From Roseburia sp. (lineage in GTDB: Bacteria > Bacillota > Clostridia > Lachnospirales > Lachnospiraceae): a stretch of 54,014 nucleotides of DNA. Both the position numbers and the translations under genes were made by a program. The DNA is taken from contig JALEKJ010000010.1 in the NCBI GenBank assembly GCA_022771695.1, positions 1-54,014 of the forward strand. The letters run 5' to 3'. The notes under the pieces were generated by a model. That model saw nothing but the letters and a program-made list of their open reading frames with translations. It made no database searches and was not told the origin of the DNA. Shown here piece by piece: positions 13,297 through 22,477 of this stretch. Every line of letters begins with the position of its first letter. Within the stretch, counting starts at the first letter, position 1.

Positions 13297-14160
13297 TTAC
13301 GCTGTAATCTGTGCCTCTTTCAAAAGCGCTTCCACAAGCTCCTCCCGCCGCAAGACGCCGATTGGCACGTTGATACCGGACTGTCGGAGCAAATCGGCAA
13401 GAATCGTTACCTGCGGAACATCCAGACGGTATTCCTTCAACTTACCCACCTGAGAAAAAATTTCACGCGGCGTTCCCTGCATCACAACCTTGCCATTATC
13501 CATGACGATAACTTTATCCGCATCCACAACCTCTTCCATATAATGTGTGATAAGAATAATTGTAACACCTTTTTTCTTATTCAACTCATGCGCCGTGCGG
13601 ATTACATCTTTGCGGCCATTCGGGTCCAACATCGCGGTCGGCTCATCCAAAACGATACATTTCGGCTGCATCGCCACAACACCGGCAATCGCCACGCGCT
13701 GTTTCTGACCTCCGGAAAGCTTGTTCGGAGAATGATGGCGATATTTTAGCATGCCGACTGCCCCAAGGCTCTCCTCGACACGCCTCCAGATTTCGTCTGT
13801 CGGCACGCCGATATTCTCCGGTCCGAATCCGACATCCTCCTCCACGACACTGGCAATAATCTGGTTGTCCGGATTCTGGAATACCATGCCTGCCGTCTGG
13901 CGTACCGCAAGGACATTTTCCTCATCGGAAACATCTTTCCCGTCCACCCACAGCGAACCATCACTTGGCGCCAAGAGTGCATTGATGTGCTTTGCCAGCG
14001 TAGATTTTCCGGAACCGTTGTGTCCTAAAATCGCAATAAACTCGCCCTCTTTTACATCCAAATCCACATGGTCAAGCGCCGTAGAAATAGACTCGACATT
14101 ACCCTCTTCGTCGCGTCTGATATATTCATGAACTAACTGTCTCGCCTTGATAATTCCCAT
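13297..14160 (-). CDS. ecfA1: ECF transporter ATPase EcfA1
   Basis: 287 residues from the ATG at 14160 (GAGAGGT upstream). Walker [11 protein letters not shown]-loop, signature [10 protein letters not shown], Walker [12 protein letters not shown] and H-loop [11 protein letters not shown]. An N-terminal insertion ([13 protein letters not shown]) between the first strands is usual for EcfA1. First gene of the ecfA1-ecfA2-ecfT-truA string. Confidence 0.95.
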   Translation of the reverse strand: MGIIKARQLVHEYIRRDEEGNVESISTALDHVDLDVKEGEFIAILGHNGSGKSTLAKHINALLAPSDGSLWVDGKDVSDEENVLAVRQTAGMVFQNPDNQIIASVVEEDVGFGPENIGVPTDEIWRRVEESLGAVGMLKYRHHSPNKLSGGQKQRVAIAGVVAMQPKCIVLDEPTAMLDPNGRKDVIRTAHELNKKKGVTIILITHYMEEVVDADKVIVMDNGKVVMQGTPREIFSQVGKLKEYRLDVPQVTILADLLRQSGINVPIGVLRREELVEALLKEAQITA

Positions 14161-14211
14161 TCTGTACCTCTCGAACTTTCCATAACTTGCAATGTTTGCC
14201 TCCGGCAAGCT

Positions 14212-14715
14212 TTAATCTTCCCAACTCAATCTGTGCAGCTCGCCCTGCATTTTCATATGGTCAAACTGATTCTGACGCAGTGCCTCGTACAAAACAATCG
14301 CTACAGAATTGGAGAGATTTAAGGAACGCGTCTCTCCAATCATCGGGATTCGCACGCAGGTATCCGGATTTGCCTTTAAGATTTCCTCCGGGATACCTGC
14401 ACTTTCTTTTCCGAACATAATGTAACAATCCGGTTCATAAGACACCTCCGTGTAGACATGTCTCGCCTTTGTTGTCGCCATATAAATTTTCGCATCCGGA
14501 TTCTTCTCACAGAAATCCTGCCAATTTACATACGTGGTGACATCCAAATCCTTCCAGTAATCCATGCCGGAGCGACGGATTGATTTTTCATCCAATCGGA
14601 AACCTAAGGGCTCTATCAGGTGAAGTCTTGTCCCCGTCGCCACACAGGTTCTTCCGATATTTCCTGTATTTGCCGGAATCTCCGGCTCATATAATACAAT
14701 GTTTAACTCTGCCAT
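14212..14715 (-). CDS. trmL: tRNA (cytidine/uridine-34 2'-O)-methyltransferase TrmL
   Basis: 167 residues from the ATG at 14715 (GAGGAG upstream). SPOUT-fold marks: LYEPEIPANTGNIGRTC at the N-terminus, MFGKESAGIPEEIL in the middle and IPMIGETRSLNLSNSVAIVL forming the SAM-binding knot. The short length without extra domains fits TrmL/YibK, which methylates the wobble ribose of some leucine tRNAs. 51 bp before ecfA1 on the same strand. Confidence 0.92.
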   Translation of the reverse strand: MAELNIVLYEPEIPANTGNIGRTCVATGTRLHLIEPLGFRLDEKSIRRSGMDYWKDLDVTTYVNWQDFCEKNPDAKIYMATTKARHVYTEVSYEPDCYIMFGKESAGIPEEILKANPDTCVRIPMIGETRSLNLSNSVAIVLYEALRQNQFDHMKMQGELHRLSWED

Positions 14716-14746
14716 TTTTCTCCTCATTCCAGAAGCAATCCCACAC

Positions 14747-15916
14747 TTACTTTCCTGCTCTCAGTTCTGTGATAAATGCTTCCATGCGGTCCATTGCAAT
14801 CTTCAAATTTTTCAAAGAATAAGCGTAAGAGATACGGATAAATCCCTCACCGCAGTCACCGAATGCCGTTCCCGGAACAACTGCCAACTTCTGTGAATTC
14901 AACAATTCTGTTGCAAACTCTTCAGAAGTCATGCCAAACTCCTTGATGCACGGAAATACATAAAATGCACCAAACGGCTCAAAGCACTCAAGTCCCATCT
15001 CCTCGAAGCGATGCAGCAGATAGCGGCGTCTTCCGTTATACTCCTCACGCATGCTTGTCACATCCGCATCTCCGTCGCGCAATGCAGCCACTGCCGCATA
15101 CTGGCTCGTAGACGGCGCGCACATGATTGCATACTGATGAATTTTAAGCATCTGTTTGATAATGACTTTCGGTCCGCATACATATCCCAGTCTCCAGCCG
15201 GTCATCGCATAGGACTTGGAAAAACCATTGATAACAAGCGTACGCTCCTTCATACCCGGTATAGACGCAATCGAAACATGGTTCTCCAAATATGTAAGTT
15301 CTGAATAGATTTCATCGCTTAACACGAATATGTCATGTTCGATGATAACCTTCGCAATCTTCTCTAAATCTTCCCGCTCCATAACAGCTCCTGTCGGATT
15401 GTTCGGGAACGGAAGCACTAAAAGTTTCGTCTTTGGGGTAATCGCTGCCTCTAATTCCTCCGCAGTCAATCGGAACTGATTTTCTGCTTTCAATTCAATC
15501 ACAACCGGTGTACCGTTTGCAAGCACTGCACATGGCAGATAGGACACGTAACTCGGCTGTGGAATCAGCACCTCATCACCCGGGTCTAACATCGCACGCA
15601 TGGCAATATCGATTGCCTCGCTTCCCCCGACCGTCACGATAATCTCATCGTCCGGATCATAGGAAAGCCCGTAACGTCTGGTAAGGTAACGGTCAATCTC
15701 AACCTTGAGGTCTTTCAAACCGGAATTGGACGTATAATGGGTTCTTCCCTTCTCCAAAGAGTAGATACCCTCATCCCGGATATGCCACGGTGTATCAAAA
15801 TCCGGTTCTCCGACACCCAGAGAAATTGCGTCCTTCATCTCACTTACGATGTCAAAGAATTTACGGATACCCGATGGTTGAATATTCACAATCGTCTTAT
15901 TTAATGGGTCTCTCAT
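14747..15916 (-). CDS. PLP-dependent class I/II aminotransferase
   Basis: 389 residues. Fold-type I marks: NNPTGAV (172-178), SDEIYSEL with the Asp that pairs with the pyridine nitrogen (200-207), and Lys234 in GFSKSYAMTGWRLGY as the Schiff-base residue. Close to the PatA/AspC-like subgroup that transaminates aromatic or branched amino acids; the substrate cannot be read from sequence. Its start overlaps the Lrp gene by 4 bp, making an Lrp-aminotransferase pair whose regulator likely senses the same amino acid. Confidence 0.92.
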   Translation of the reverse strand: MRDPLNKTIVNIQPSGIRKFFDIVSEMKDAISLGVGEPDFDTPWHIRDEGIYSLEKGRTHYTSNSGLKDLKVEIDRYLTRRYGLSYDPDDEIIVTVGGSEAIDIAMRAMLDPGDEVLIPQPSYVSYLPCAVLANGTPVVIELKAENQFRLTAEELEAAITPKTKLLVLPFPNNPTGAVMEREDLEKIAKVIIEHDIFVLSDEIYSELTYLENHVSIASIPGMKERTLVINGFSKSYAMTGWRLGYVCGPKVIIKQMLKIHQYAIMCAPSTSQYAAVAALRDGDADVTSMREEYNGRRRYLLHRFEEMGLECFEPFGAFYVFPCIKEFGMTSEEFATELLNSQKLAVVPGTAFGDCGEGFIRISYAYSLKNLKIAMDRMEAFITELRAGK

Positions 15917-16395
15917 GGTATCATCTGTATCCTTTCATCCTTGGTCTGCTCTGCAATTACGGTTCCGTGATCCTTGTACTTTTTAAGAATAAAATTCGTC
16001 TTTGTGCTTAATACAGAGTCTAAAGTAGAAAGCTTATCTGATACAAACTGAGACACTTCACGTAATGTCTTTCCTTCAATCGTCACCATGAAATCAAAGC
16101 CTCCGGAAATCAGGTATACAGAGTTCACCTCCGGATAATTGTAAATGCGCTCTGCCACCTTATCGAATCCCATACCGCGTTGTGGTGTCACACGCACTTC
16201 AATCATTGCCGTCACCTTATCAATCCCTACCTTGTCCCAATCGATAATGGTGTGATAGCCGCAGATGATATGTTCTTCTTCCATCTGCTCCAATTCATTC
16301 ATAACAGTAGCCTCATCCACTCCTAGCACGACTGCGAGCTCCTTCAAGTCGATTCGGCTGTTTTTCTCTATAAATGTCAAAATCTTTTCACGCAT
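15913..16395 (-). CDS. Lrp/AsnC-family regulator
   Basis: 160 residues. N-terminal winged helix-turn-helix (RIDLKELAVVLGVDEATVMN, residues 14-33) and a C-terminal RAM ligand-binding domain (AMIEVRVTPQ onward, VYLISGGFDFMVTIEG). Overlaps both neighbours: 8 bp with the AIR-synthase-like gene above, 4 bp with the aminotransferase below. It most likely adjusts this operon to amino acid supply. Confidence 0.93.
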   Translation of the reverse strand: MREKILTFIEKNSRIDLKELAVVLGVDEATVMNELEQMEEEHIICGYHTIIDWDKVGIDKVTAMIEVRVTPQRGMGFDKVAERIYNYPEVNSVYLISGGFDFMVTIEGKTLREVSQFVSDKLSTLDSVLSTKTNFILKKYKDHGTVIAEQTKDERIQMIP

Positions 16396-17386
16396 TTTCT
16401 ACTCCTCCTACCTTATACAATTCATCCGTCTTCGGTGGTTCTAGGAATCTCTGCTCATCCGCATTTAACAATACACGGTCATTTCCTTCTGTCGCTTTTC
16501 CAATGATGGTAGCAGGGATTCCTGCCTTCTCCAATTCACGCACGAGTGTATTGCCATCCTCCGCAGCCATCAACATACAGCCACTGGATATCAACTGATA
16601 AGGATTGATGCCGAAAAATTCACAGATTTCCACTGTTTCCTGACGGATTGGAATCTTTTTGATATCGATTTCAAGTCCGACGCCAGATGCCTCTGCCATT
16701 TCCCAGAGTGCCCCAAAGATACCGCCCTCTGTGACGTCATGCATTGCACTAACGCCAGACCGAACGGCGACTGCGGCCTCCGAAAGCACGGACAAATATA
16801 CGTCCAGTTCCTTTGCCTTCTCGATAAACGGCGCAGAGAATCTGGTAAGCAGCTCTTCTTCATGCTCTTTGGCAATAATTGATGTTCCCTCTATTCCAAT
16901 CCACTTTGTCACAAGAATATCCATTCCCGGTCTTGCACCCGCTGTAGATATTATGTGTCCGTCTTTTACCTTGCCCACACCACATACCGTAATCACCGGC
17001 TGATTTACAACCGCCGTGACCTCTGTGTGTCCGCCCATGACCTGCACACCCACTTTCGCACAGGCCGCCTCCACCTGCTCCATCATCGCACGAAGCTTTG
17101 CCTCTCTGATGTTTTCCGGAAGCAATACCGTAAGCAGCACACCCACAGGCTCCGCACCCGCACTTGCCAAATCATTCACCGTAATCTGGATCGCAAGCGT
17201 GCCAATGTCCTTCGCCGTTCCTGTGATAGGATCCGTAGACATCACCAGCGTCTCGTCCGCTGCAAGCTTGATTGCCGCGCAATCCTCGCCAACGCCCGCT
17301 CCTAAGACCACCTCCGGTCTTTTTGTATGTATTTGTTTGAACACAGAACGTTTCAACACATTCTCCGGCACTTTTCCTATCTTCAT
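16388..17386 (-). CDS. AIR synthase-related (HypE-like) protein
   Basis: 332 residues from the ATG at 17386 (AGTGGAGAG upstream). N-terminal AIRS domain with GVGEDCAAI and STDPITG, then NDLASAGAEPVGVLLTVLLP, and a C-terminal AIRS_C domain with ISSGCMLMAAE. This is the ATP-dependent PurM/HypE/SelD fold, but the C-terminal Cys that HypE uses for thiocyanate transfer is absent and no hydrogenase genes are near. Similar proteins often sit next to Lrp regulators and aminotransferases in Clostridia; the reaction is unknown. Confidence 0.82.
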   Translation of the reverse strand: MKIGKVPENVLKRSVFKQIHTKRPEVVLGAGVGEDCAAIKLAADETLVMSTDPITGTAKDIGTLAIQITVNDLASAGAEPVGVLLTVLLPENIREAKLRAMMEQVEAACAKVGVQVMGGHTEVTAVVNQPVITVCGVGKVKDGHIISTAGARPGMDILVTKWIGIEGTSIIAKEHEEELLTRFSAPFIEKAKELDVYLSVLSEAAVAVRSGVSAMHDVTEGGIFGALWEMAEASGVGLEIDIKKIPIRQETVEICEFFGINPYQLISSGCMLMAAEDGNTLVRELEKAGIPATIIGKATEGNDRVLLNADEQRFLEPPKTDELYKVGGVENA

Positions 17387-17420
17387 CTCTCCACTCCCGG
17401 CATAGTCCTTCATGTTGCTT

Positions 17421-17446
17421 AAGGCTGTCTCTCCTGAGGCAGCCTT
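17421..17446. repeat. Inverted repeat between VanW gene and AIR-synthase gene
   Basis: AAGGCTG/CAGCCTT arms with an inner CTC/GAG pairing; a stable stem but no T run on either side, so a processing or weak termination site rather than a clear intrinsic terminator. Confidence 0.45.
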
Positions 17447-17468
17447 ATCATTATAAATTTATTTGCTA

Positions 17469-18992
17469 TTATTGTCCATCAGCAGGCTGACCGCCATCTG
17501 CCGGTGTCTCCGGTACGGCAGGTGTTGCCGGTGCCGGGTTCAATATTGCACTCGCATTTGCCGCATACGGAGCAACTGCAGCATATACTGTTGCCTCGTC
17601 ACCCGTTGCAATTGCAGCGCCGATTGCGGCTGCAACATTGGCATCTTCTGTGGCAGTTCCCACATTTACAATTTTCGGAGACGATTTGTATGTGCTCTTA
17701 TTGACAATCTCACGGCTCTCTTCCACACCGTCTACCGTAACGACCTTCCACAGCCTTGCAACATATCCGACGTGCGCACCCTGTGCCACCCCGATGTATC
17801 CAACCGGGTCTCCGGTCGCTACAAACTGAATGCCCGGATCCTCTCTGGAAACAATCTCGCTCTCATAAGTCACCACGCGATTTGCCGGTCTCGTCTCATG
17901 TCCGTATATATTAAAGAAAACATCTTTCCCGACCGTATATCCCTCAATGTAAATCGGCAAATCCTGATTATTCACAAAACACAGGTTCTTGTAATCTCCT
18001 GCAATCGCAGCATCCATCGAAGGCTTTACATAGCTTACAATCATAGAATGATTGGAGCGCTCTGTCACTTCAAGCTCTGCTAAGATAACTGCATTATATA
18101 ATGTGGAGGATACCTGACACACACCACCGCCATACGACTCAACGGTCTGTCCATTCTCATAGGCACCTGCCAACTTATAACCATTGGATGCATCTAACGG
18201 TCCAATCGCATCGGCAACCGAGAACTCATCTCCCGGATAAAGAATGGTACCGTTAATCAGTCCTGCTGCAACCGAAATATTTGTGCAACGGTTTGCATTG
18301 GAATCTTTATAATTCGTCGTATATCCGCCCAGCAAATCTGTTATCTGGGATAATTCCTCCTCACTTCCGCGTGGCTCCACAATCTCAGCCGCAAGTTCAA
18401 TCTCAGCCGCCGTCCCGTTCCAGCCGTCACGCACGAACGCTTCAATTACCGCAACGGACTCCGGGACATTTACCTCAATTCCCTGTGCGCCCTTGATAAA
18501 AACAAACTCGCCGTTTTCTCTGATTAATCCATTGTCAACTGCTTCCTGATTCAGTTTCTCCGCCTCTGCTTCTAAAAGAGCGTTCACTGTATCACGATTC
18601 ACGGAAAGGCGCATATCAATTACCTTGTCGCCATGTTCCAAATCTTTTTTGTCTTTATAGCGTTTAATCAGATTGCCGCCTCTTGTGACATCCATCGCCT
18701 CTTCGATAAGGCTCATATCCGAAAACTCGATTCCCAAATCTTCCGCTGTCACGCTGATGCTCTGCTCACCTGCCAAAAGTGTAAGTTCCACATCCTTTGC
18801 CTCTTCCATATAGGTCTGCACTGCCGCAATCGCTTCCTCTTCTGTCATGCCGCCCACATAGATGCCTCCGATATACACACCCTCTGCAATAGTATCCGTC
18901 TCATCAGCACGCATACTGACCGGATTCGCCAAAAGCAGACATAATGCTGCTACAATTCCCGACATTACCCAAAATTTGTTGCTCTTTTTCAT
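17469..18992 (-). CDS. Exported VanW-family protein with peptidoglycan-binding-like domain
   Basis: 507 residues. Signal peptide or anchor (KFWVMSGIVAALCLLLANPV), then a PG_binding_4-type domain (about 40-200), the VanW domain with GDEFSVADAIGP and GGGVCQVSSTLYNAV (about 225-385), a G5-like stretch (EIVSREDPGIQ to about 460) and an Ala/Pro-rich tail. VanW proteins are wall-associated and their activity is not established. A promoter TTGAAA-16-TAAAAT lies at 19041-19068. Monocistronic; the next gene downstream has its own site. Confidence 0.9.
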   Translation of the reverse strand: MKKSNKFWVMSGIVAALCLLLANPVSMRADETDTIAEGVYIGGIYVGGMTEEEAIAAVQTYMEEAKDVELTLLAGEQSISVTAEDLGIEFSDMSLIEEAMDVTRGGNLIKRYKDKKDLEHGDKVIDMRLSVNRDTVNALLEAEAEKLNQEAVDNGLIRENGEFVFIKGAQGIEVNVPESVAVIEAFVRDGWNGTAAEIELAAEIVEPRGSEEELSQITDLLGGYTTNYKDSNANRCTNISVAAGLINGTILYPGDEFSVADAIGPLDASNGYKLAGAYENGQTVESYGGGVCQVSSTLYNAVILAELEVTERSNHSMIVSYVKPSMDAAIAGDYKNLCFVNNQDLPIYIEGYTVGKDVFFNIYGHETRPANRVVTYESEIVSREDPGIQFVATGDPVGYIGVAQGAHVGYVARLWKVVTVDGVEESREIVNKSTYKSSPKIVNVGTATEDANVAAAIGAAIATGDEATVYAAVAPYAANASAILNPAPATPAVPETPADGGQPADGQ

Positions 18993-19149
18993 TCTTTCCC
19001 CTCTAAAACTCTATTCTACACAAGACTTTACTATCGTTATATTTTAACATACCCGTCCTCATTTTCAAGGTGCATAACCACGAATATATTTGACTAGCCC
19101 CGCTATTTTTAGTATATTTTACATGAAAGCGGCTTTGCCAAAAATCCCA

Positions 19150-19254
19150 TTACAGGAAGGCTGCCAGTACTGTCGTAAGCAGCATTGTTGCAACGATTAC
19201 GATGATAACTGCCGCCAGCATTTTTCTGTTCTTTTTTTTACCAAAGTCGTACAT
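19150..19254 (-). CDS. 34-residue single-span membrane microprotein
   Basis: MYDFGKKKNRKMLAAVIIVI is followed by VATMLLTTVLAAFL: a basic N-terminal 11 residues, then one membrane helix reaching the C-terminus. GAGGTGAG lies 4-5 nt before the ATG. It is too short for routine gene calling. The Lys-rich lead and helix fit an N-in membrane peptide. It is divergent from the TPR-like membrane protein at 19299, 44 bp away. I have an impression of similar peptides in Lachnospiraceae but cannot verify it. Confidence 0.65.
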   Translation of the reverse strand: MYDFGKKKNRKMLAAVIIVIVATMLLTTVLAAFL

Positions 19255-19298
19255 AATCTCACCTCATTTGATTTTATTACCACAAGAAAGGGTTATTT

Positions 19299-19907
19299 AT
19301 GATATTTTTAGGATTATTTATCTTTTTTATTTTTCTGGTTGCCTATTATCGCAAGAAAGGAATCCAAGACCAGGAAGCAGTCGAAACAGCATTCTGGAAT
19401 CGCGAAAACGAAGCAAACCATACCCGCCGCCAGGACATCAGCGGACTTTCCTATATTACCATACCTTTCGAGAAATTTCCAATGGATATCTGCGATAATC
19501 CGGAAATAAAAGAATTTGAGCAGACACTAACCGAGCTTTCTTCCAAAAAAATCCTGAACCTCGGGAGTCAAACCAATACAGACTTAAAGTTAAAATATGG
19601 GCCTGCCAACTTGGAAATGCTCGGTGAATACGACGAGAACTTCTCCATCCTCTGCCGCACCCTGGTATCCTATGCCGAATGTCTGTTAAAGCTTGGCTAC
19701 CGAAAGGAAGCGCAGATTGTTTTAGAGTTCGGCATCTCCTGCGGTTCTGACCACAGCCGGAACTACCGTATGCTGGCCGACCTCTATCAGGAGCAACACC
19801 AAACCAAGGAACTTGCAAGTCTCCTTGCAAAGGCAAACGAGCTTGACTCTCCGATGAAACAGAGCATTATCTCTCACATTGAAGAGAAGATGACAGCCGC
19901 TTCTTAA
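19299..19907 (+). CDS. Membrane-anchored TPR-like protein
   Basis: 202 residues: an N-terminal membrane helix (IFLGLFIFFIFLVAYY) then a soluble domain. The C-terminal part (about 115-200) has helix pairs resembling tetratricopeptide repeats (SYAECLLKLGYRKEAQIVLE, YRMLADLYQEQHQTKELASL). Likely a cytoplasmic scaffold at the membrane; partner unknown. Its stop codon abuts the convergent exonuclease stop (1 bp between them). Confidence 0.75.
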   Translation: MIFLGLFIFFIFLVAYYRKKGIQDQEAVETAFWNRENEANHTRRQDISGLSYITIPFEKFPMDICDNPEIKEFEQTLTELSSKKILNLGSQTNTDLKLKYGPANLEMLGEYDENFSILCRTLVSYAECLLKLGYRKEAQIVLEFGISCGSDHSRNYRMLADLYQEQHQTKELASLLAKANELDSPMKQSIISHIEEKMTAAS

Positions 19908-20621
19908 TTACTTAGGCATCTTGCCGTACTGTGCAATGAGACGGTCGGTAAGGCGTGATGCCTCGCTCCTGGTCATTGCAGAAGGCGGCTCGGATAATTC
20001 TATTCCATAATATGCAGCATATTTCTTCAAGTATTCTATCTGGCGTCCGGTTGCGGGCGTCTGTTTTTTTGCCTTGTAGAGAAGTGGGCGCGGTGCAAAT
20101 GCCTCTGCATCCGTTTCCCCATACTCCGCTTTCAGCTTTTCAAACACACGATAGGTCTCTATGGCATCCTCAAGGGCTCGATGTGCGTGCTCACGCTCCA
20201 CACCAAAATACCGGCACAGGCTCTCCAAGTCTTTTTTCTGCTCCTGTGGCAAAAATTGTCTTGCCAGCTTTAATGTATCCACCGCATTTCTCTCAAAAGA
20301 GAACTTGTGGTTCACCGCCCACTGTTTGAGAAAGCTATAATCAAAAATCAAATTCTGTCCTACCAGGATGTCCTCTCCCACAAACGCGAAAAATTCATCC
20401 ATCGCCTGCTTTGGCTCGCATCCCAATCGCATCATCTCCTCCGTAATACCGGTAAGCTCCGTCACTTTTTCCGGCAGGCTCCTGCCTGTCCGAAGCAGGG
20501 CATGATAAGTATCTGTAATCTCACCGCCACGCACACGCACTGCGCCAACCTCTATGATTGCATCCGTTTTGGCATCAAGCCCTGTCATCTCCAAATCAAT
20601 CACGGTATAGTTCTCTAACAA
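19908..20621 (-). CDS. DEDDh 3'-5' exonuclease (DnaQ/PolC-like)
   Basis: 237 residues. Exo I VIDLEMTGLD (8-17) with the metal-binding Asp/Glu, Exo II GQNLIFDYSFL (88-98), Exo III with HRALEDAIETY (147-157) place it in the DnaQ superfamily. After the nuclease domain a C-terminal module reads TGRQIEYLKKYAAYYGIEL and MTRSEASRLTDRLIAQYG, resembling small SAP/DUF3072-like nucleic-acid modules. Likely a DNA repair or RNA-processing nuclease. Confidence 0.9.
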   Translation of the reverse strand: MLENYTVIDLEMTGLDAKTDAIIEVGAVRVRGGEITDTYHALLRTGRSLPEKVTELTGITEEMMRLGCEPKQAMDEFFAFVGEDILVGQNLIFDYSFLKQWAVNHKFSFERNAVDTLKLARQFLPQEQKKDLESLCRYFGVEREHAHRALEDAIETYRVFEKLKAEYGETDAEAFAPRPLLYKAKKQTPATGRQIEYLKKYAAYYGIELSEPPSAMTRSEASRLTDRLIAQYGKMPK

Positions 20622-20671
20622 TCTATTGGCCCTTCCCTTCGATTATTCCTGCTTTTTTCTTCGCGCACAAA

Positions 20672-22414
20672 TTATTTTAACGCCGACTCTGTAATATATT
20701 TATAGTGTGCCTGATGGTCAAGCGGGTCCCTTCTCGTATAGTCAAACCATACATACACTGCCGCCGTTTCCCTTACAGGAAGCGCTGCTGCCGTCTTCTC
20801 CTCTTTCCCCGGGAAACGATAGTGGAACTGCTCCACATGCGATTGTTTCCCATTCTTACAGTATTCTCTGGTCAACGCTTTCCACGCGGTCATATCCGCT
20901 GCCCAAGCCGGGCGGCTCTTAACATTCTCTCTGTAATATAAGTCAAAAATAAGGCTTTCCTCCAATACGGGAACCGCTACGATCGCCTCTTTCCTTGCAA
21001 ACTCCAAGAGAATTTCCGCACGCCGTATTCTGGAATGACTCATGGAAAAATAGCCCATATCCTCATAAAACGCACCAAGTCTCTGATACATTGCAAACGG
21101 ACTCTCAAACTGCGTCTCCAGCATCTTCATCGTGACTTCATACTGTCCACTATTATAGTAAACCTCGAGCATCTCCTCCACCTGCTTTATACACAGTACT
21201 TCTGAAAAGGTGAGCCACTTTGTACAGAGCACTTCGTACGGCGGCTTTGCATGATATTTCACCTCGTACTCTGCCGCATGTTCATACAGATAAGAACCCT
21301 TTAGCACCTTAAGAAATCCCAGTTGTAGCTGATTCGGCTTCCAACTATAAACTTCATCAAAAGACTTTGTAAATGTCTCATAATCTTCATATGGCAGTCC
21401 CGCAATCAAATCCAGATGCTGATGGATATTCCCGCCTGCCTGAATCTGTCCGACCACTTCACGAAGCCGCACAAGATCCATAGTCCTGTGTATTTCACGA
21501 ATCGTCGCATCGTTCGTGGACTGTACCCCAATTTCGAGCTGAATAAGTCCCGGGCGCATCGTCTGTATCAATGCAAGCTCGTCTTTCGTCAACAAATCCG
21601 CAGATATCTCAAAATGAAAATTTGTAACACCGTTATCATGCTCCTTAATAAAGCGCCAGATTTCCATTGCGTGCTCGTGTCTGCAATTAAATGTGCGGTC
21701 AACAAACTTTACCTGTGGCACCTGCTTTTCTAGAAAAAAGGCGAGTTCCTTTTTTACCAAACCAAGGTCCCGGAAGCGTAGCTGCTTCTCAATCGAAGAC
21801 AGGCAGTAGCTGCAACGGAACGGGCATCCTCTGCTTGATTCATAATAGATAATACGGTTCGTAAAATCCGTGATATGGTCATAGCAGAACGGGATTCGGT
21901 TCATGTCAAGTGCTTCTCGGTCCGCTGTAAAACAGATGTTTTCTTCTTTTCTGTACGCAATTCCGGCGATTTCAGATATTGGTATTTCATCCTCGCACGT
22001 CAACTTTTTGACAGATTTCGTCGCATAGTACTCGCAGATTTCAAGAAATGTCTGCTCACCCTCTCCAATCATCACTCCCGTAACGGCTGTGTTTACTCGC
22101 AAAAACAATTCTGTCTCATAGGACACCTCCGGGCCTCCCACCCAGATAGGCACCTCCGGACAAAGTTTATGGAATTCCTCCGCCAGTTCCTCCACATAAC
22201 GAATATTCCAGATATAACAGGAAAAGCAGAGCACATCCGGTTTTTCCTTATAGATTCCCGCCAGAATATCCTGCATGGAATGATTTATCGTATATTTTTT
22301 GATTATAATCTCCGCTTCTTTCGTAAGATATGCTTCGGCAAATGCCCGCAAATCATAGACTGCAAGATTCGAGTGAATATATTTTGCATTGATTGCTGTA
22401 AGTAATAGTTTCAT
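20672..22414 (-). CDS. B12-binding domain radical SAM protein (DUF4080 type)
   Basis: 580 residues from the ATG at 22414 (GGAGGGAAAT upstream). N-terminal cobalamin-binding-like Rossmann domain (residues 1-160), then the radical SAM core with CPFRCSYC (Cys197, Cys201, Cys204) binding the 4Fe-4S cluster, and a C-terminal DUF4080-like region. Resembles enzymes that methylate or rearrange unreactive carbons; the substrate is unknown. Preceded by a terminator for the MntP-like gene. Confidence 0.88.
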   Translation of the reverse strand: MKLLLTAINAKYIHSNLAVYDLRAFAEAYLTKEAEIIIKKYTINHSMQDILAGIYKEKPDVLCFSCYIWNIRYVEELAEEFHKLCPEVPIWVGGPEVSYETELFLRVNTAVTGVMIGEGEQTFLEICEYYATKSVKKLTCEDEIPISEIAGIAYRKEENICFTADREALDMNRIPFCYDHITDFTNRIIYYESSRGCPFRCSYCLSSIEKQLRFRDLGLVKKELAFFLEKQVPQVKFVDRTFNCRHEHAMEIWRFIKEHDNGVTNFHFEISADLLTKDELALIQTMRPGLIQLEIGVQSTNDATIREIHRTMDLVRLREVVGQIQAGGNIHQHLDLIAGLPYEDYETFTKSFDEVYSWKPNQLQLGFLKVLKGSYLYEHAAEYEVKYHAKPPYEVLCTKWLTFSEVLCIKQVEEMLEVYYNSGQYEVTMKMLETQFESPFAMYQRLGAFYEDMGYFSMSHSRIRRAEILLEFARKEAIVAVPVLEESLIFDLYYRENVKSRPAWAADMTAWKALTREYCKNGKQSHVEQFHYRFPGKEEKTAAALPVRETAAVYVWFDYTRRDPLDHQAHYKYITESALK

Positions 22415-22432
22415 ATTTCCCTCCAGGCAAAA

Positions 22433-22464
22433 TGCCAGAGACAGCGAAACTGCTGCCTCTGGCA
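22433..22464 (-). terminator. Terminator of the MntP-like gene
   Basis: Minus strand 13-bp stem TGCCAGAGGCAGC/GCTGTCTCTGGCA (one G-U) with a 6-nt loop, then ATTTT; located 14 bp past the stop of the 22478 gene. Confidence 0.7.
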
Positions 22465-22477
22465 CCCATAATAATTC

